From: Lanius collurio
Lineage: Eukaryota > Chordata > Aves > Passeriformes > Laniidae
Reading direction: 5' to 3'
NCBI GenBank assembly: GCA_020086605.1
Contig: JACBWW010000046.1
Coordinates: 6,307,354-6,371,353 of the forward strand
DNA length: 64,000 nucleotides
This document shows positions 12,401 through 53,584 of the stretch, one piece after another (position 1 is the stretch's first letter; the number at the start of each line of letters is the position of its first letter). The notes beneath the pieces were generated by a model. That model was given only the letters and a program-made list of their open reading frames with translations, did no database searches and had not been told where the DNA came from. Position numbers and translations under genes: made by a program.

Positions 12401-15400
12401 GCGTGATAGGCACTGCTCCTGCATGCCCTCCTTTTCCCTTGGCAGCTCAGAGCAGCCCAGGCACCTATGTAAGGCAGGGTCCCCCTTGTGCCCTGTAGGC
12501 TTTGCCACTCCTCCCCAGCCCCATGGAGATGCTGCAGAGCCTGACCTGAATTCCTGACCTCCTCTACCATGGCCATGACCAGTGTTAGCATAGTGCCCCT
12601 TTCAGCACAGGCCTCTTTCCATCCCTGTGATATTTTCCCCAAGTACATGATGGCTGGGAGGTGACTGAGAGCTTGAGGCCATGGCTCCAGTCTTTGCCAT
12701 GGGGAGGCTGCAGAACAGTGTTTGCATTAATTTCCCTGAAGGAAGAAAGCCTGGTAAGGAGCCTTCCCTTTCTGGGTGCACCACAAATGGAATTATTTCA
12801 GGCACCTATTTCCTTTACCATGTGCCTTCTGGGTGTTGTGTGGCAGTCAGTGCTTACATAATTGCCTCCCTCCCTCCACACACTTTGCCTTGAGCTTGTC
12901 TGCTTGTTCTCATTCATCCCTCAAAAAACCTTTGCCCAAGCAGCCTCCTACGGGAGCTGTTGCACCCCAAGTGCTTGGAGGGCTGAGTTTAGCGCACAGC
13001 CTCAGTGATGGCAATTAGGCTCTGGCCACGCTCCCTGGCACCATTTCATGGAAACCCCCGCCCAACAGGCATTTTTACAATTCAAAGAATTGCTGGAGCA
13101 TTTTCTCTTTAGTATTCTTTAGATAAATAAATCCCTATTTGCACCCATTGGTAATACTGGGGGCCTGGGCAGACTGGTTGGGGCGGAGGGAGGGGCAGTC
13201 TCTAGTCCCTGATTTATAAGGGTCCAGATTCATTTACTCTGTAAGGAGGCAGCATGTGTGAAGAGAGTTGTAAATGTTCTCAATAGACATGTAAAAGAAA
13301 ACTTATGAAGATGTTGTGTTTTAAGATCCTAAGGAGGTTCTTTTCAAATTTATGGTGAAATTTTTCCCAGTGGACCCTGGCCACCTGAGAGAAGAACTCA
13401 CCAGGTACAGCACTAGTTTTATTTCTTTCTTACCACACAGTTCTGTGTTTTTGCAGTATGTTAATTCTTTGTCTTTATCCACCTCAGCCTGTCTGTGAGC
13501 AGTGGTTATCCTAAGTATCCTAAGTATTATGCTTTACAGAACAAAACCAGAGAATATGTTTTCTTGATCCTCTGTTTTTAAACACAGTCCACTTGAAGGA
13601 TCATCCATCTTATGAGGCTGCAATTTGTTTACTGCCAAACACTTTAGCAGTCGGGCACAGTCTGACTGCTCAGTCCAGCTCTTGCCTCAACCTGTGTTCT
13701 GAAAGAACAACTTCAGTTTTATTTTAAAAAATGACATTGTTAGCTCTTAAAATTTTAGAGAAAGCATTGCTAACAGGGACTGAGAATAAAACCAAGACTG
13801 CTTCTGCAGAACGTCAGCCCCAAGAGAGGCAAATGCCCTCCAAAAGAGAAAGGAATGTTAATTCTGAAAACTACTAATGAGCATTTCAATGACATTAGTA
13901 CTGGTCATGGTGATGCCTAGCTGCAGCCTTCTACAGGGGCTGCATGCTCCTCCTGTGACCCTGTGAACATGTATCCCATGGGTTGAGACATGGGAACAGG
14001 CATGACCCTCATGGTTCAGCCCAGTACCCAGTTCCCTCCAGGGCATGCTCCTGTCCCCTTCTACAGGTACCTCTTCACCCTCCAGATCAAGAAGGATCTG
14101 GCACAGGGGCGGCTGCCCTGCAGTGACAAGAGCGCAGCGCTGATCATCTCCCACCTGCTGCAGTGTAAGGGCAAGGAAGTCCCTGCAGGGACAGTGTCTT
14201 TTCCCTGGGGACAGGCTTTGGCTGTGTAGCCAGGGGTTCCCACTGCACTGACCCCTCACAGTCTAATGCTCTCCCTGTGTCCCCAAAGCCGAGGTGGGTG
14301 ACTTCTATGAGGAGACAGACCAGCAGCACCTGGCCACACACAGGTACCTGCCCAGCCAGGAGTACCTGGACAGCAAGATCATGCACTACCACCAGAGACA
14401 CAGGTAAGGGCTACTCCACACCACTGCCATTCACACAAATCCCCTGATGGATGTCTGCATCAGCAGGCAGGGCTGGCAGTGGGGTGGGTGTGATGCCAGC
14501 ACATAAAAAATGGCATTTTTTCAGCCCATTTCAGCATCTGCCTTCTCACTCCTGTTGCTTCCTGTGCATTTGTGTCTCCAGAGGAAAGACGCCAGCCGAG
14601 TCGGACGTTCAGCTGCTGGACGTGGCCAGGAAGCTCGAGATGTACGGAATCCGCCCGCACCCCGCCAGCGATGGCGAGGGGACACAGATCAACCTGGCTG
14701 TGGCACACATGGGGGTGCTGGTGTTGCAGGTGAGCCCGGGGTTCAGGGGTGGCTGCCAGCACCCAGGTAGTGTGGCTGCTCCAGCTTAGGGTGACCCTTC
14801 TCCCCTTAGAGTGCTCCAAACCATCCCAAATCCTACAGGAGGGCATGTGTTCCACAGACCTCGGGGGTTAAGGTGATGCTCTGGGATGTGGCTGTGGAGC
14901 TCAGCCCCACTGTCCCCCCAAGCACCCACTGCATGCCACTGAACCTTCCCCAGCTCTTCTGGCCCTTGTCCCATGAGAGTGGTGGCCGTGTGAATACCAC
15001 AGGTTCTATGGCTCTGTCACATGTGTTCACCATGTAATCTTCCAGCAAAAATAGCCCCCCACGTCTGTGCAATTACCTCACACTGTAATCACGGCCGAGC
15101 TGCACAGTAAATACAGAGTTCCTCGCAGACAGCATGAAGCAGTGCTCTGCTCCTACACCAGCTGATTTCAACCTGGGAACATCTTGTCACAACAAAAAGA
15201 AAAAAAATAACAAACATAAAACCTAGCTGTGGGTTTGCTGTTTGTAATTAGTGCTGCCAGACCTGGTTATTTATTCAGAGCCATAAACACCCCTCTCACA
15301 TGCTTAGAGCATTTGTAAGCCCATTAAAATCAGGGCTCTCCCAGAAAGCTGAGAGGGTCCTGGTACCACGGAGTGGAGTAACACAGTTAATCCTGGTTCT

Positions 15401-18085
15401 TCCATGACACCAGTGTTTTGTAGCTGTATCTAACCTAGTGCAAAATAGTAACAGGGTAAAGTGTGCTTGCCGCCTGCTTAAAGCAGGTCTAAAGGTGTGG
15501 AGGTGGGGTGAGCACTGCTACACTTCCGAGCAAAGGAGGGGAGAATCTTATTTCTTTGGAGGGCTGATTCTGCCATGACATTTGAGCTGGCACACATAGG
15601 ACTCCCTGTTTTGACCTCTCTGAGGTTTGTCTGGGGATCCTGGAGTTTTGCAAAGAGCTTCAGCAGGCAGAGTTAAGCCCTGAACCTCAATTTTTACTTG
15701 TAGAACCAGCTGATAAGGTGGTCAACACCAAATCCCAGCACCCTTTCCCCAGACCCCAGCAGCTCAAAGAGCTGCATTGGAGTCTCATGCAGTGTCCTGT
15801 GAGCTTAGGCCTTGGCCCACTGCATTTCTGTATACAGGTTGCTCCATCCAGCTGTAACTGCTGTGTTTGTCCTTGCAGGGCAATACAAAGATCAACACCT
15901 TCAACTGGTCCAAAATTCGCAAACTGAGTTTCAAGAGGAAGCATTTTCTCATCAAGCTCCATGCAAACATCTCCGTAAGTACCATGCCACAGGCAGCTGC
16001 TGGGCTCAGGAGCAGACAGCTGTGAATGGAAGGTCAGCCACACAAAATCCTCAGTTTTCAGTAAAATCCATTCCTGCTGCTCATGGGTGATGCTCCTTCT
16101 CCTTAAGTGTGACATGTGCTACTCCTGCGCCCCCAGCGAGGTGACAGTACACTGCCTGGAGCCACTGACATCCCATATGACCCTTCAGGGGTTCAGGAGG
16201 TCAAATGGCAGAGGTTGTCCTGTGCCCCTGACACCATCTGCCTTGTCTCTGGCACACAGGCACTGTGCAAGGACACACTGGAGTTCACTATGGCGAGCCG
16301 GGACACGTGCAAGGCCTTCTGGAAGACCTGTGTGGAGTACCATGCCTTCTTCAGGCTCTCTGAAGAGCCCAAGTCAAAGCCCAAAGCCCTTCTGTGCAGC
16401 AAAGGCTCCAGCTTCCGCTACAGGTAAATTCCCAGGGGAAAACCAAACTGCTGGGGCCAGGGAGGGTGTGGGGATGTCTCTGAGCCTCCCCTTTATGTCA
16501 GCCCTGGCTGAATCCAAGGGGTGATAAAAGCTACTTCTCCTGGTGACCCCTGCCTTGGTCCTGCTGCATCCCCTCATGTGGGGCACAAGGCCTGCCCAAG
16601 ACTGGTGCAGATGGTGCTGCTCACATTTCTCCCTCCATGCTGCAGTGGGAGGACTCAGCGGCAGCTGCTGGAGCATGGGAGGAAGGCTAAGATAAAGAGC
16701 TTGCCCTTCGAGAGGTACTGGGGGCATGGAGGGGGCAGTGCCTGAGGGGACTGGGAAGAGGGGATGGACCCTCCTGGCCGTACATCCACCCATGCTCTTG
16801 TCCTGCAGGAAGCACTGCACATCCCGCTATGATGAGAGGCAGTGCCGCTCCTCCCCAGACCTCCCGATGGATGTATCAAAACAGGTAAGTCTCCATGGCA
16901 TCAGCAATAGTTCTGTGCCGAGGTCTTGGCATTGCTGCCCCAGCTGGAGGAGCTCAGCTGCAGGCCAAGCCAGACCCTCAGCTCTGGGTGCTCTCTTCCC
17001 ATCCTGCTCTGGGTACCCATCTGGCACCCACCCCTCTGTGCCCTGCCCAGGTGGAGGAGCTGCGCCTGACCTATGGCAGCCGAGGCTCGTACCACGCCAA
17101 CGGAGTGCATGGCTCTGAGCCCACCCTGGACAGCCGGCGTCGGAGCTCCACCATGGAGGTGAGGTTTGCCACTGAGCTGGAGCACTCCAAGCCTGAAGCA
17201 TCCCCCACCTTCCTGCCCCACTCCAAAAGCTCATTTGCTTTCCCCCTGCTCTACACCGAGCTGGAGATGGAGCGGGCATGGGAGCCCATTGACTTCTTCA
17301 GAGCCAGAAATCCCTTGACATCCTTTCGGCCCCACCACCAGTTCGCTGGGAACAGTAAAAGCACTTCTGTGGGCAACATGCGGGAGGTGAGCACCCGGCC
17401 ACTGGTGTACATGGATATGCCCTGTCCCCTGCCCATGGTGGCTCCGGCCCCGCCAGTGCTCTTTTATCTGGACAGGGCCCTGCAGTCTCCATGCCCTGCA
17501 CTGGCCCCTCGTGAGGACACAGCAGGAACGGCTAGCACAAGCAGCCCCATGGCAGCAAAACCCCCTCAACAGAGCCCAGGTGGGACCCAGGCTGGGCAGT
17601 TCCATTGTGAGGCTACAGGCATGGCTATGGGCACAAGCATGGTGGGGAAGAACAGGTCACTGGCTCACTCCTTTGATTACGGCCTTCAGGAGCAGCCTCC
17701 CAAGCGTTCTTGGAGCCAGTCAGACATGAAAACCATCTGCTTCCCCTACGGCTCTGAGTTCAGGCCCCTGGGGCCATGCCCTGCACTGAGCAGCCGGAAA
17801 GGGGGTGTTTATTGCCATGTCCCAGCACAGCAAGGGCTGTCTTCGGGGCCACAGTGCTCCACCAAGCACTACCTGGGCAGCAGCACCGAGTCCAGTGACT
17901 CTGACTCGGACCTGCTGGCCACTGACTCCTGCTCCCTGTACGGCCGTGTGCTGCGCTCACCCATGGCCCGCATGCGTCTCTCCTCGGGCAGCCTTCAACT
18001 GGATGAGGAGGATAAGGAGGTGTCCTTTGCCACCAGCACTGCTGAAGAGAGGGTTTCCAGAGGGACTTCAAAGTATTTCACCTAG
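6371..18085 (+). CDS. FRMD7: FRMD7, FERM domain-containing protein 7 (12 coding exons, complete)
   Basis: FRMD7 is a FERM-FA cytoskeletal adaptor. In vertebrates it links membrane proteins to actin and Rho/Rac signalling and promotes neurite outgrowth; human loss-of-function mutations cause X-linked infantile nystagmus. Joining 12 exons with consistent phases gives 2085 nt, 694 residues plus TAG (human protein about 714). The start [19 protein letters not shown] matches the family N-terminus. FERM lobes F1, F2 and F3 span about residues 1-282. The FERM-adjacent region follows ([14 protein letters not shown], about 302-325). The long last exon encodes a poorly conserved linker with conserved islands near the end ([37 protein letters not shown]). 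All introns are GT-AG. The gene converges on STK26, as at human Xq26.2. The CDS lies at 6371-6427, 11623-11727, 12064-12106, 13326-13404, 14067-14164, 14289-14403, 14582-14729, 15879-15974, 16260-16423, 16646-16714, 16809-16884 and 17051-18085. No frameshift or premature stop is seen. Confidence 0.97.
6428..11622 (+). other. FRMD7 intron 1
   Basis: A 5.2-kb intron with donor GTAAGT and acceptor TTTGCTAG. It holds the candidate antisense LTR at 9673-10915, whose GC-rich part (about 10550-10850) stands out from the surrounding sequence. I see no other gene. Confidence 0.85.
9673..10915 (-). mobile_element. Candidate long LTR in FRMD7 intron 1, minus orientation
   Basis: Read on the minus strand the unit starts TGTAGTGAGTTGAACC at 10915 and ends ATCGTGACA at 9673, giving TG...CA ends. 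It is flanked by TTGCC (9668-9672) and CTGCC (10916-10920), a 5-bp duplication with one mismatch. An AATAAA polyadenylation signal (near 9817, minus strand) lies about 140 bases before the end, as expected for R/U5. The first third is GC-rich. No internal retroviral sequence is attached, so it would be a solo LTR, antisense to FRMD7. It is not the same family as the LTRs at 2148 and 40042. The boundaries rest on the imperfect duplication. Confidence 0.55.
11623..11727 (+). CDS. FRMD7: FRMD7 coding exon 2
   Basis: Residues 20-54, including [20 protein letters not shown], the rest of the F1 lobe core. The acceptor is TTTGCTAG|CAA and the donor CAG|GTGAGT; the exon is phase 0 on both sides. The last residues read GNQ. 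Confidence 0.96.
12064..12106 (+). CDS. FRMD7: FRMD7 coding exon 3
   Basis: A 43-nt exon coding [14 protein letters not shown] and the first base of the next codon (Asn). The acceptor is TTTCAG|GTC and the donor AAAA|GTAAGT. It forms the end of F1. Confidence 0.94.
13326..13404 (+). CDS. FRMD7: FRMD7 coding exon 4
   Basis: Encodes [20 protein letters not shown] and EELT, the FKFxVKFFP strand typical of FERM proteins at the F1/F2 junction. The acceptor is TTTTAAG|AT and the donor ACCAG|GTACAG. The exon leaves the Arg codon split AG|G. Confidence 0.96.
14067..14164 (+). CDS. FRMD7: FRMD7 coding exon 5
   Basis: Encodes [20 protein letters not shown] and continues to HLLQ; YLFxLQIKxDLxxGRL is the hallmark start of FERM F2 (acyl-CoA-binding-like fold). 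The acceptor is CTACAG|G and the donor CAGT|GTAAGG. Confidence 0.97.
14289..14403 (+). CDS. FRMD7: FRMD7 coding exon 6
   Basis: Encodes [20 protein letters not shown] followed by the middle of F2, ending HYHQRH and a split Arg codon. The acceptor is CCAAAG|CC and the donor ACAG|GTAAGG. Confidence 0.96.
14582..14729 (+). CDS. FRMD7: FRMD7 coding exon 7
   Basis: Encodes about residues 167-215, with the conserved [20 protein letters not shown] and [11 protein letters not shown], the end of F2 and start of F3 (PH-like lobe). The acceptor is TCTCCAG|A and the donor TTGCAG|GTGAGC. It ends in phase 0. Confidence 0.97.
14730..15878 (+). other. FRMD7 intron 7
   Basis: A 1.15-kb GT-AG intron. I see no repeat, RNA gene or exon in it. 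Confidence 0.8.
15879..15974 (+). CDS. FRMD7: FRMD7 coding exon 8
   Basis: Encodes residues 216-247 beginning [20 protein letters not shown], the conserved F3 strand with [22 protein letters not shown]. The acceptor is CTTGCAG|GGC and the donor TCC|GTAAGT. Confidence 0.97.
16260..16423 (+). CDS. FRMD7: FRMD7 coding exon 9
   Basis: Encodes residues 248-301, including [20 protein letters not shown] and [12 protein letters not shown], the end of F3 with the CVEHHxFFRL-like helix of FERM domains, then the start of the FA region (SKGSSFRY). The acceptor is CACACAG|GCA and the donor TACAG|GTAAAT. Confidence 0.97.
16646..16714 (+). CDS. FRMD7: FRMD7 coding exon 10
   Basis: Encodes [20 protein letters not shown] and PFE, the FERM-adjacent (FA) motif, which carries a potential phosphorylation-rich basic segment in this family. 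The acceptor is CTGCAG|T and the donor GAGAG|GTACTG. Confidence 0.96.
16809..16884 (+). CDS. FRMD7: FRMD7 coding exon 11
   Basis: Encodes [20 protein letters not shown] and [14 protein letters not shown] is the strongest conserved island of this stretch. The acceptor is CCTGCAG|G and the donor CAG|GTAAGT. It ends in phase 0. Confidence 0.96.
17051..18085 (+). CDS. FRMD7: FRMD7 coding exon 12 (last, with stop)
   Basis: A single 345-codon exon (including TAG at 18083-18085) coding about half of the protein. It starts [12 protein letters not shown] after acceptor CTGCCCAG. Conserved islands are [40 protein letters not shown] and [19 protein letters not shown]. The sequence between them is Pro/Ser-rich, likely disordered, and differs strongly from the mammalian form. 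Third positions are GC-rich. The C-terminus reads KYFT, close to the NYF-type end of the human protein. Confidence 0.97.
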   Translation: MEELRLTYGSRGSYHANGVHGSEPTLDSRRRSSTMEVRFATELEHSKPEASPTFLPHSKSSFAFPLLYTELEMERAWEPIDFFRARNPLTSFRPHHQFAGNSKSTSVGNMREVSTRPLVYMDMPCPLPMVAPAPPVLFYLDRALQSPCPALAPREDTAGTASTSSPMAAKPPQQSPGGTQAGQFHCEATGMAMGTSMVGKNRSLAHSFDYGLQEQPPKRSWSQSDMKTICFPYGSEFRPLGPCPALSSRKGGVYCHVPAQQGLSSGPQCSTKHYLGSSTESSDSDSDLLATDSCSLYGRVLRSPMARMRLSSGSLQLDEEDKEVSFATSTAEERVSRGTSKYFT

Positions 18086-19360
18086 ATGCCTGACACCAGC
18101 CAGAAGGAGCAAAGGTGGCTGGTGCCGACCCAGGGTCAAAGAATGGTGACACTCTTTGTTTGCAGGTCTGCTTACATCTTACGAAACATTGATGGGATTG
18201 TTGTGTGAGTGGTCTTAGCTATAGAGGATGTGTTAATGGACATCAGGGGTATGTTCAGAAGTATTCAACCCCTGTACCACACTTGGAAGCTGGTTTGCCT
18301 GTACCACCACATGTTGGGAGGGGGAGTCTTGCTTCATCCAGAGGCCAGGGATCTCCTAAAGCCCTGCTAAGCCCTTATGTCCTGCCCAAGCTGATGCTTG
18401 GAGCTCAGCTGCTGGAGTCTTCGCTGAGGGGGAGAGAGAAAAAGAGACTTCTCATAGAATAGTTTCAGCTGCTGCTTTTCCCAGCTGCAGGGAAGCACAC
18501 TAGAGGGAGGGTGTTTCAGGCCCTTTTGGAGAGGAGCAGGATGTTCTTGAGAGGCTGCTCCTAGAGCTGATGCCATGCAGACAGGAAAAACCCCAGCACA
18601 GAGCCCATCTCCCCTAATTGCCTCACCTCCCTTCAATGCTGCAGGGAGCACCTGGCACTCAAAGACAAGGCTGTGTGGCTGTCTTCTCCCTGGACAGTTT
18701 GATGGATTATCCTTCCCCAGAAACATCTCAAGCAGTGCTTGTCAAGCTTTTAGAAGCACCCCATGGTGAGCACTGGGAAGTGGGTTCATACTGTAGAGCT
18801 GTGCTTTGCTTAAGCCCATCAGCCATCAGCTCCTGGCAGCACTGTGACAGGCATGGTACCTCAGTGCTCTGCTTAAATTTGAGGGAGAGAGATGTGTAAG
18901 GGGGTTCTTTGGGGTCCTATGCTTCCCCAAATCAGTCCTCAGTTAAGCAGCGGGAGAAAGATACCAGGATAAAGTTATCAGGAGCAGATAGGAAAGGAAC
19001 AGGCACCTTCTTGGAACTATTTTTATTACTAAAACTTGCTATTACCCTAAACCTACATTAAATCTACTCAGAAATTTTGAGAATGATGACACCTCCATAC
19101 GATTTTATGGGAGCCTCTTGATAATTTTCTTTAAGAACAACCCTGTAAGTCTTTGTAGAACATGACTGTAAGCAGAGGGCCAGCCTAGAAAATCCATGGT
19201 GGAGAAACCACTGCAGCCCTGCTATTTAAGATTTAAGAAACAAGGAAGCTGGGATAAAATATTAGATTAAAATGTAAAAAGAATTGGGCTTATGGGTTCT
19301 CTGCACTCTGCTGTCCTTTGTTTCAGAAGGTGGACAATAAAAACCAGTTGTTCACACAGG
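18086..19360 (+). other. FRMD7: FRMD7 3' UTR (proposed)
   Basis: The region from the stop to about 20 bases after the AATAAA at 19336-19341 has no coding features and is the likely 3' UTR. The end is inferred from that signal only. Confidence 0.5.
19336..19341 (+). promoter_or_regulatory. Candidate polyadenylation signal of FRMD7
   Basis: A canonical AATAAA in GGACAATAAAAACC, 1.25 kb after the FRMD7 stop codon and the best placed one in this gap. It is followed about 20 bases later by a GT-containing stretch (CAGTTGTTCACAC). Other transcript ends cannot be excluded. Confidence 0.5.
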
Positions 19361-22024
19361 AGTTTTGAGTTCCTCCTTCTGCCCTGGGAAATCTGCACTC
19401 CCCAGTCCTGCAGGCACCCCCACAGCACACCTTGCCCTGTGCCTCCCAGTTACGGGGCAGCCCTCAGTGCTCCAAGGAGCTGGTTTCCTTCTCTTGCTCT
19501 GCTTCCTAGCTCCCTCGGTGCCTGTGCTATCCCAGCAAGTGGGGAGATTTGTGGAGATCCCTGAATGCTGCTGAAAACAGCCACATTCTTAGTTGGTTGC
19601 CCAAAGAAATGCGGTAGTCCAAGTGAGTACATTTTAAGGTTTGCTTCTTCTCCTAGTTACCCTGTGCTGAAGCTGTAAACTGCAGTGATCCATCATGCTG
19701 CTCCGGCAGATATTCTGTCGAAAAAAGGGATAATCTTTCTGGCTAGAGAGTTGTTTCTTCCCCATTCCCAAAGGTCTGTACCTTGGAAAAATTTAAGAAT
19801 GGCAGTCCGTGGGCACAATTTGGTAGAGGGTTAAAAAAAGCAGCAGTTTCAAACACAGGCTGCACACACAGCCCTGGGATCTATCCACAATCCCTGTTAG
19901 TTCCTCAAAGCATGTGGATACAAAGGCGAGGGCTGGCCTTGAGCATGTCCCAGAGCAGACACCATCCTATCATGAGAAATCATTGTACAAACACCCTGCC
20001 CAAATCTTCAGGAACTGCCAGGTCTGGTCTTCAAGACTATACTGGGAAAACCACACTGAGAGGAACAAACAAGGACTTGGGAACTATTTTTCGATTTTTC
20101 CATGGACTAGGGAGCACTGGGGCACAGTGTGGGCACTGTGCCTCAGCACATCCTACACATGGTCAACAATAGAAGAGAACAAAGCAGCTTGTCAGCAAAA
20201 GACACAAATTGACATCTCCGAGCTAAATTCATTGCGTGAGACACTTTCTTGGGACTGACTAAAATTAAGGAACAATCCCAGTAAGCAGTGGCTCACTTGT
20301 CAAGGAACAATTGAAACAACCCTTGACCAAGTCTAACCATAAGCCCCAGTCCCTCCTCAGCCCTATTCACCCCCGAGATAAGGACATCTGTTTAAGCAAC
20401 TGTGTTTCCTTAGGGAAGAAAAAAGAAGGATGGAGAGAGGATGGGGAAAGATCTGGTTTTGCTAGTGGTGAAAGACAAACAGCAGTACCTGGAAAATGTA
20501 AACTATTATACTCCTTACACAAAGGATTATTGAAGGGGAGAAGGCACAGCAGCATCACAGTGTGCACAGTGTGAAAATATTAAGCTACTCAGTGCATTCA
20601 GATAGAAGAAACTGATTTATATAAAACAGATAAAGGTTTAGACAAAATAGATAAAGCTATGAAATAAGACAAGCCAACATACATACCACTAAAAGTTTTC
20701 AAAGAGGAAAATAATTTTACTCCAGTGTTAAGTCATAAAACAGTGTGATAAAAATCAGACTTTAACAATTGCTAAACTTTGTGCAAACACATTAAAACCT
20801 GCACACTCTCCTATTCAGCTGTCAACATTCCAAGGCAAGAGCAGGTAGGTGTGATGACACTACACTGACTGCACAGAAATAAATAGAGGGGTCAGACCAA
20901 GGGCTTAAAGAATGGTTACATTGATAAAGGACAAATACATTTCTCTATTCTGCAATTCAGACTACAGATCACTTCAGCAACAATTCTTCTCAACCTACAG
21001 CAGGAAGCCTGGCAAACCAAACGAGCAAGAAGATGGTCCCTGCATTAATATTTTGATCTATCTTTCCATTAGCTATCTGCCAGCTACAGAATACTGCTGA
21101 TTAAGTTACACAGGTAATCAATAATTAACACCTGTGAAAAAGACAGCTCTTCTCCGGAACCAGCAATACATACATCCCTTCTTAGGAGCTAATTATAGAC
21201 TTACGACGCACAGAGACTTCAGGCATATGCAGCATAGTGAAAAAAACTTTCTTGAATGGACTGTGCTACATGAGAATGAGTTTGTTTTGTACACACGAGG
21301 GTGAGTTTTTCCCATACTGTCCCACAAGGTAGGTATACATCCCACCCATTCCACAGGAAAAGGCACCATAGTTCAGCAGCTAATTACAGTTGTATCTCAA
21401 ACATGTCAGGTTCCAATTTCCTGTGTCATCTGCTAACCCCACCTACCCAGAATTATTAATGAAGTTGCACAGATTTAAAGATCCAGCATCAACAGGGTAG
21501 AGCCACCAGTTACAAACTCAGGAGGAATTCCCAACAGCTCTTCCCTCAGACTCTCACAGAAAAAGAACACCTCAAGGGAAGTGACATGGAAGTAAAAAAC
21601 AGGTTTTTAATTCTGAAAACTTTATATGGAGCTCCCTCAAGTGAGATCTGTGTTGAGGCTGCTGAGGTCAAAGTTGAGGGAGCTGTGGCACAGGCATTTG
21701 TGACCCTTCACAGCCTCGTGCCAATGCCAAAGGCAGTCAGAGTTGTGACATTTCTGGACGTATCTATCTGAGCTCATCCATCCTGGGGTCTCCCCTCTAT
21801 GAAAGGAACCAAACGGAACCCCAGGACTGCTCCATCCATTCCCTGGGGCATAGCAACTGGCAGGTGTCCTCTGGACAAGGACAGTGTGGGGCATCCACAG
21901 CTTTGCAAAGCATGCACACAGGAAACATCTTTCTCAGAACACGAGTCTGTCACAGACACATCCACACCTCTGCACAGCTGTTGAAATCCAGAAAAAAATT
22001 ATGCTCAACAGAACAAGCTCATGA
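19361..22024. other. Intergenic gap between convergent FRMD7 and STK26
   Basis: I recognise no gene or mobile element. The short open frames on either strand (for example 19783-20172 and 21586-21771) show no known domain and no flanking splice sites that extend them. Confidence 0.5.
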
Positions 22025-23899
22025 AAGTTTACAGAACTTAAATATTTATTTTCAAACCATTTAAAACCCCCGAAAACATTGAAATAAGCCTCATATATAA
22101 ACAGATTTACAAGACTAACAACTACAGAAGCTAGAGGAGCACTAGTTCGTTTCTGTGATGCAGTTATTTTGTAAAGCTTCAGATCAACTGTATTTACAAC
22201 TTTTGCTGCTTTTACATTTATAAAAATATTTATTTAATCCATAACATTATTGTTTTCAAAAACTATTTCCAGACTTTTTTCTCAGATATAAATTCTAATT
22301 GAACTTCAGTTAATATAGCAGATGAAATTTTTCAACAGAAACATTTTTTTTTTAAATTAAAACAAGGAGTTTAAAGTAATTTTTTTACAGTGTAGGCACC
22401 ATAGAAAATAATTGTCCTTGGCATATCTAACCACCATCTCTCACAAGTGTCCTTTATATAAAAATGATGTAATGGCAACATTTGAGGAAAAATGCAGTAT
22501 TTACTTGCACACCATTACTTTTTCAATATTTGGCAGATATATTTCAGATTCTTTAAAATTACTTTTGTGCAAAAACAAAATATGCAGGTCTGAACCATAA
22601 AATAAACACACTCAGCCTTTATCAAAAATAAATTTACACCAACAGTTCCACAGCTAAGTACTGAAAAACAACCTCAGTTCAAAACTTCAGCATAATATAC
22701 ATACTGGGTTGAAAAAGGGAAAAAACCAAAACAAAACAGAAGAGACTATCTAGCAGTACCATAAATATATAACTGAAAGCAACTTTATTGTCTTCCCTAC
22801 TTTTTATGAAGTAAATCACTCTGTACTGCACAGTACTACCTTTATATGAAAGAATATCTATAACTCAGTTATTTGCATATTAACTGGTAAATACATATTT
22901 AAAATACACTTTCAGAAAATTATAAACAAATTATGTTGATGTACTGTATTTAATGTATTTCAGAAGAAAAATGTGTGTAAATATCTTACAGGAGAAACAC
23001 CACCACCACACTGAACGCTGGTGTTACACCGATACTTGCGTGTGAGGTATGCAACATGCGATGCTCGGCTTCTCTGGCTCCCTTCCACTCAGAAGAAAAA
23101 AATTAAATTAAGTTAAATTGGACTTCAGGTTGTGTCCATTATTGCCAAAAGCCCCACCCTCTCAACTGTATTGCTCTAAATTTTCCTACCATGATGATAT
23201 AAGATTGAGTTACTACTTCAAAACCTGTTCTAAAAGGTAATACACAGACTGTACATCAGGATAGACCTGTTGCTACATATCACCTGCAAACTATTGACAT
23301 ATTGCTCTCAAATATATTTAATCATAGAGCTGCCTAAAATACTGTACCAATTCAGAATTAAAATAGATACTGTTGCAGGTTTGTCTTTCAGGACATGATA
23401 ACTATATGCTGGTTGAAGCAGATGCTACAGCAATACCCTTGCCACTACATTACATGTTTTGAATATGTTTGTGAAAAAGCTATTTTTCTCTGAAGCTTGT
23501 TAGTGATTTACAAAAGTTTAACTCATGAATATAAAAGAGCTGTACAACTCCACGTACAGGAACAAAATAGCATCAAAACATACTGTACTTGCACATTCTA
23601 TTAACTAAAGTAATGGTTATTTCTAAAAGCAAAACTGCACCTCAACATTTATCAGATTAAACTGGTGAAACTACAATATTAAAAGTTGTTCTTTACAAAA
23701 TAATTTCCTGAAAATATAAAACCATGTGCACTGCCACAAAATAGTTGAGTAGGTTCTTTCAAATCTTCAGTCACCATCAATATGTTGCAAAGATCCAAAA
23801 GGCACAAGGAGCTCATGAGCTAAGCACTGCCAAGCTTGAAGTAGTTTTGGTGGATTACACTGGGTCCATACAAAACCGCAGTCGATTGTGTGAAGTTTC
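22025..23899 (-). other. STK26: STK26 3' UTR (proposed)
   Basis: About 1.9 kb of very AT-rich sequence follows the STK26 stop on the minus strand and ends at an AATAAA at 22045-22050. It contains many ATTTA-like motifs, as expected of an AU-rich 3' UTR. No open frame of note is present. The length is plausible for a long vertebrate kinase 3' UTR but has not been confirmed by transcripts. Confidence 0.65.
22045..22050 (-). promoter_or_regulatory. Candidate polyadenylation signal of STK26
   Basis: AATAAA on the minus strand in GAAAATAAATATTTAAG, with a TG/T-rich stretch (GAGCTTGTTCTGTTG) about 25-40 bases downstream. An alternative AATAAA lies about 185 bases earlier in the transcript (22229-22234). 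Both could be used. Confidence 0.55.
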
Positions 23900-53504
<29,605 letters not shown>

Positions 53505-53584
53505 GGCGGGCTGAGGCGGCCGGGCGGACGCCGTCCGCTGCTCCCCGATCTCGGCCTCTTTCTCCTGGGCGGCGGCGGTGGGGC

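Larger units (their letters stand above)
11728..14066 (+). other. FRMD7 introns 2 to 4 (with exons 3 and 4 between)
   Basis: Three introns: 11728-12063, 12107-13325 and 13405-14066. Apart from the two short exons listed separately I see no repeat or gene in them. All have GT-AG ends. Confidence 0.8.
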
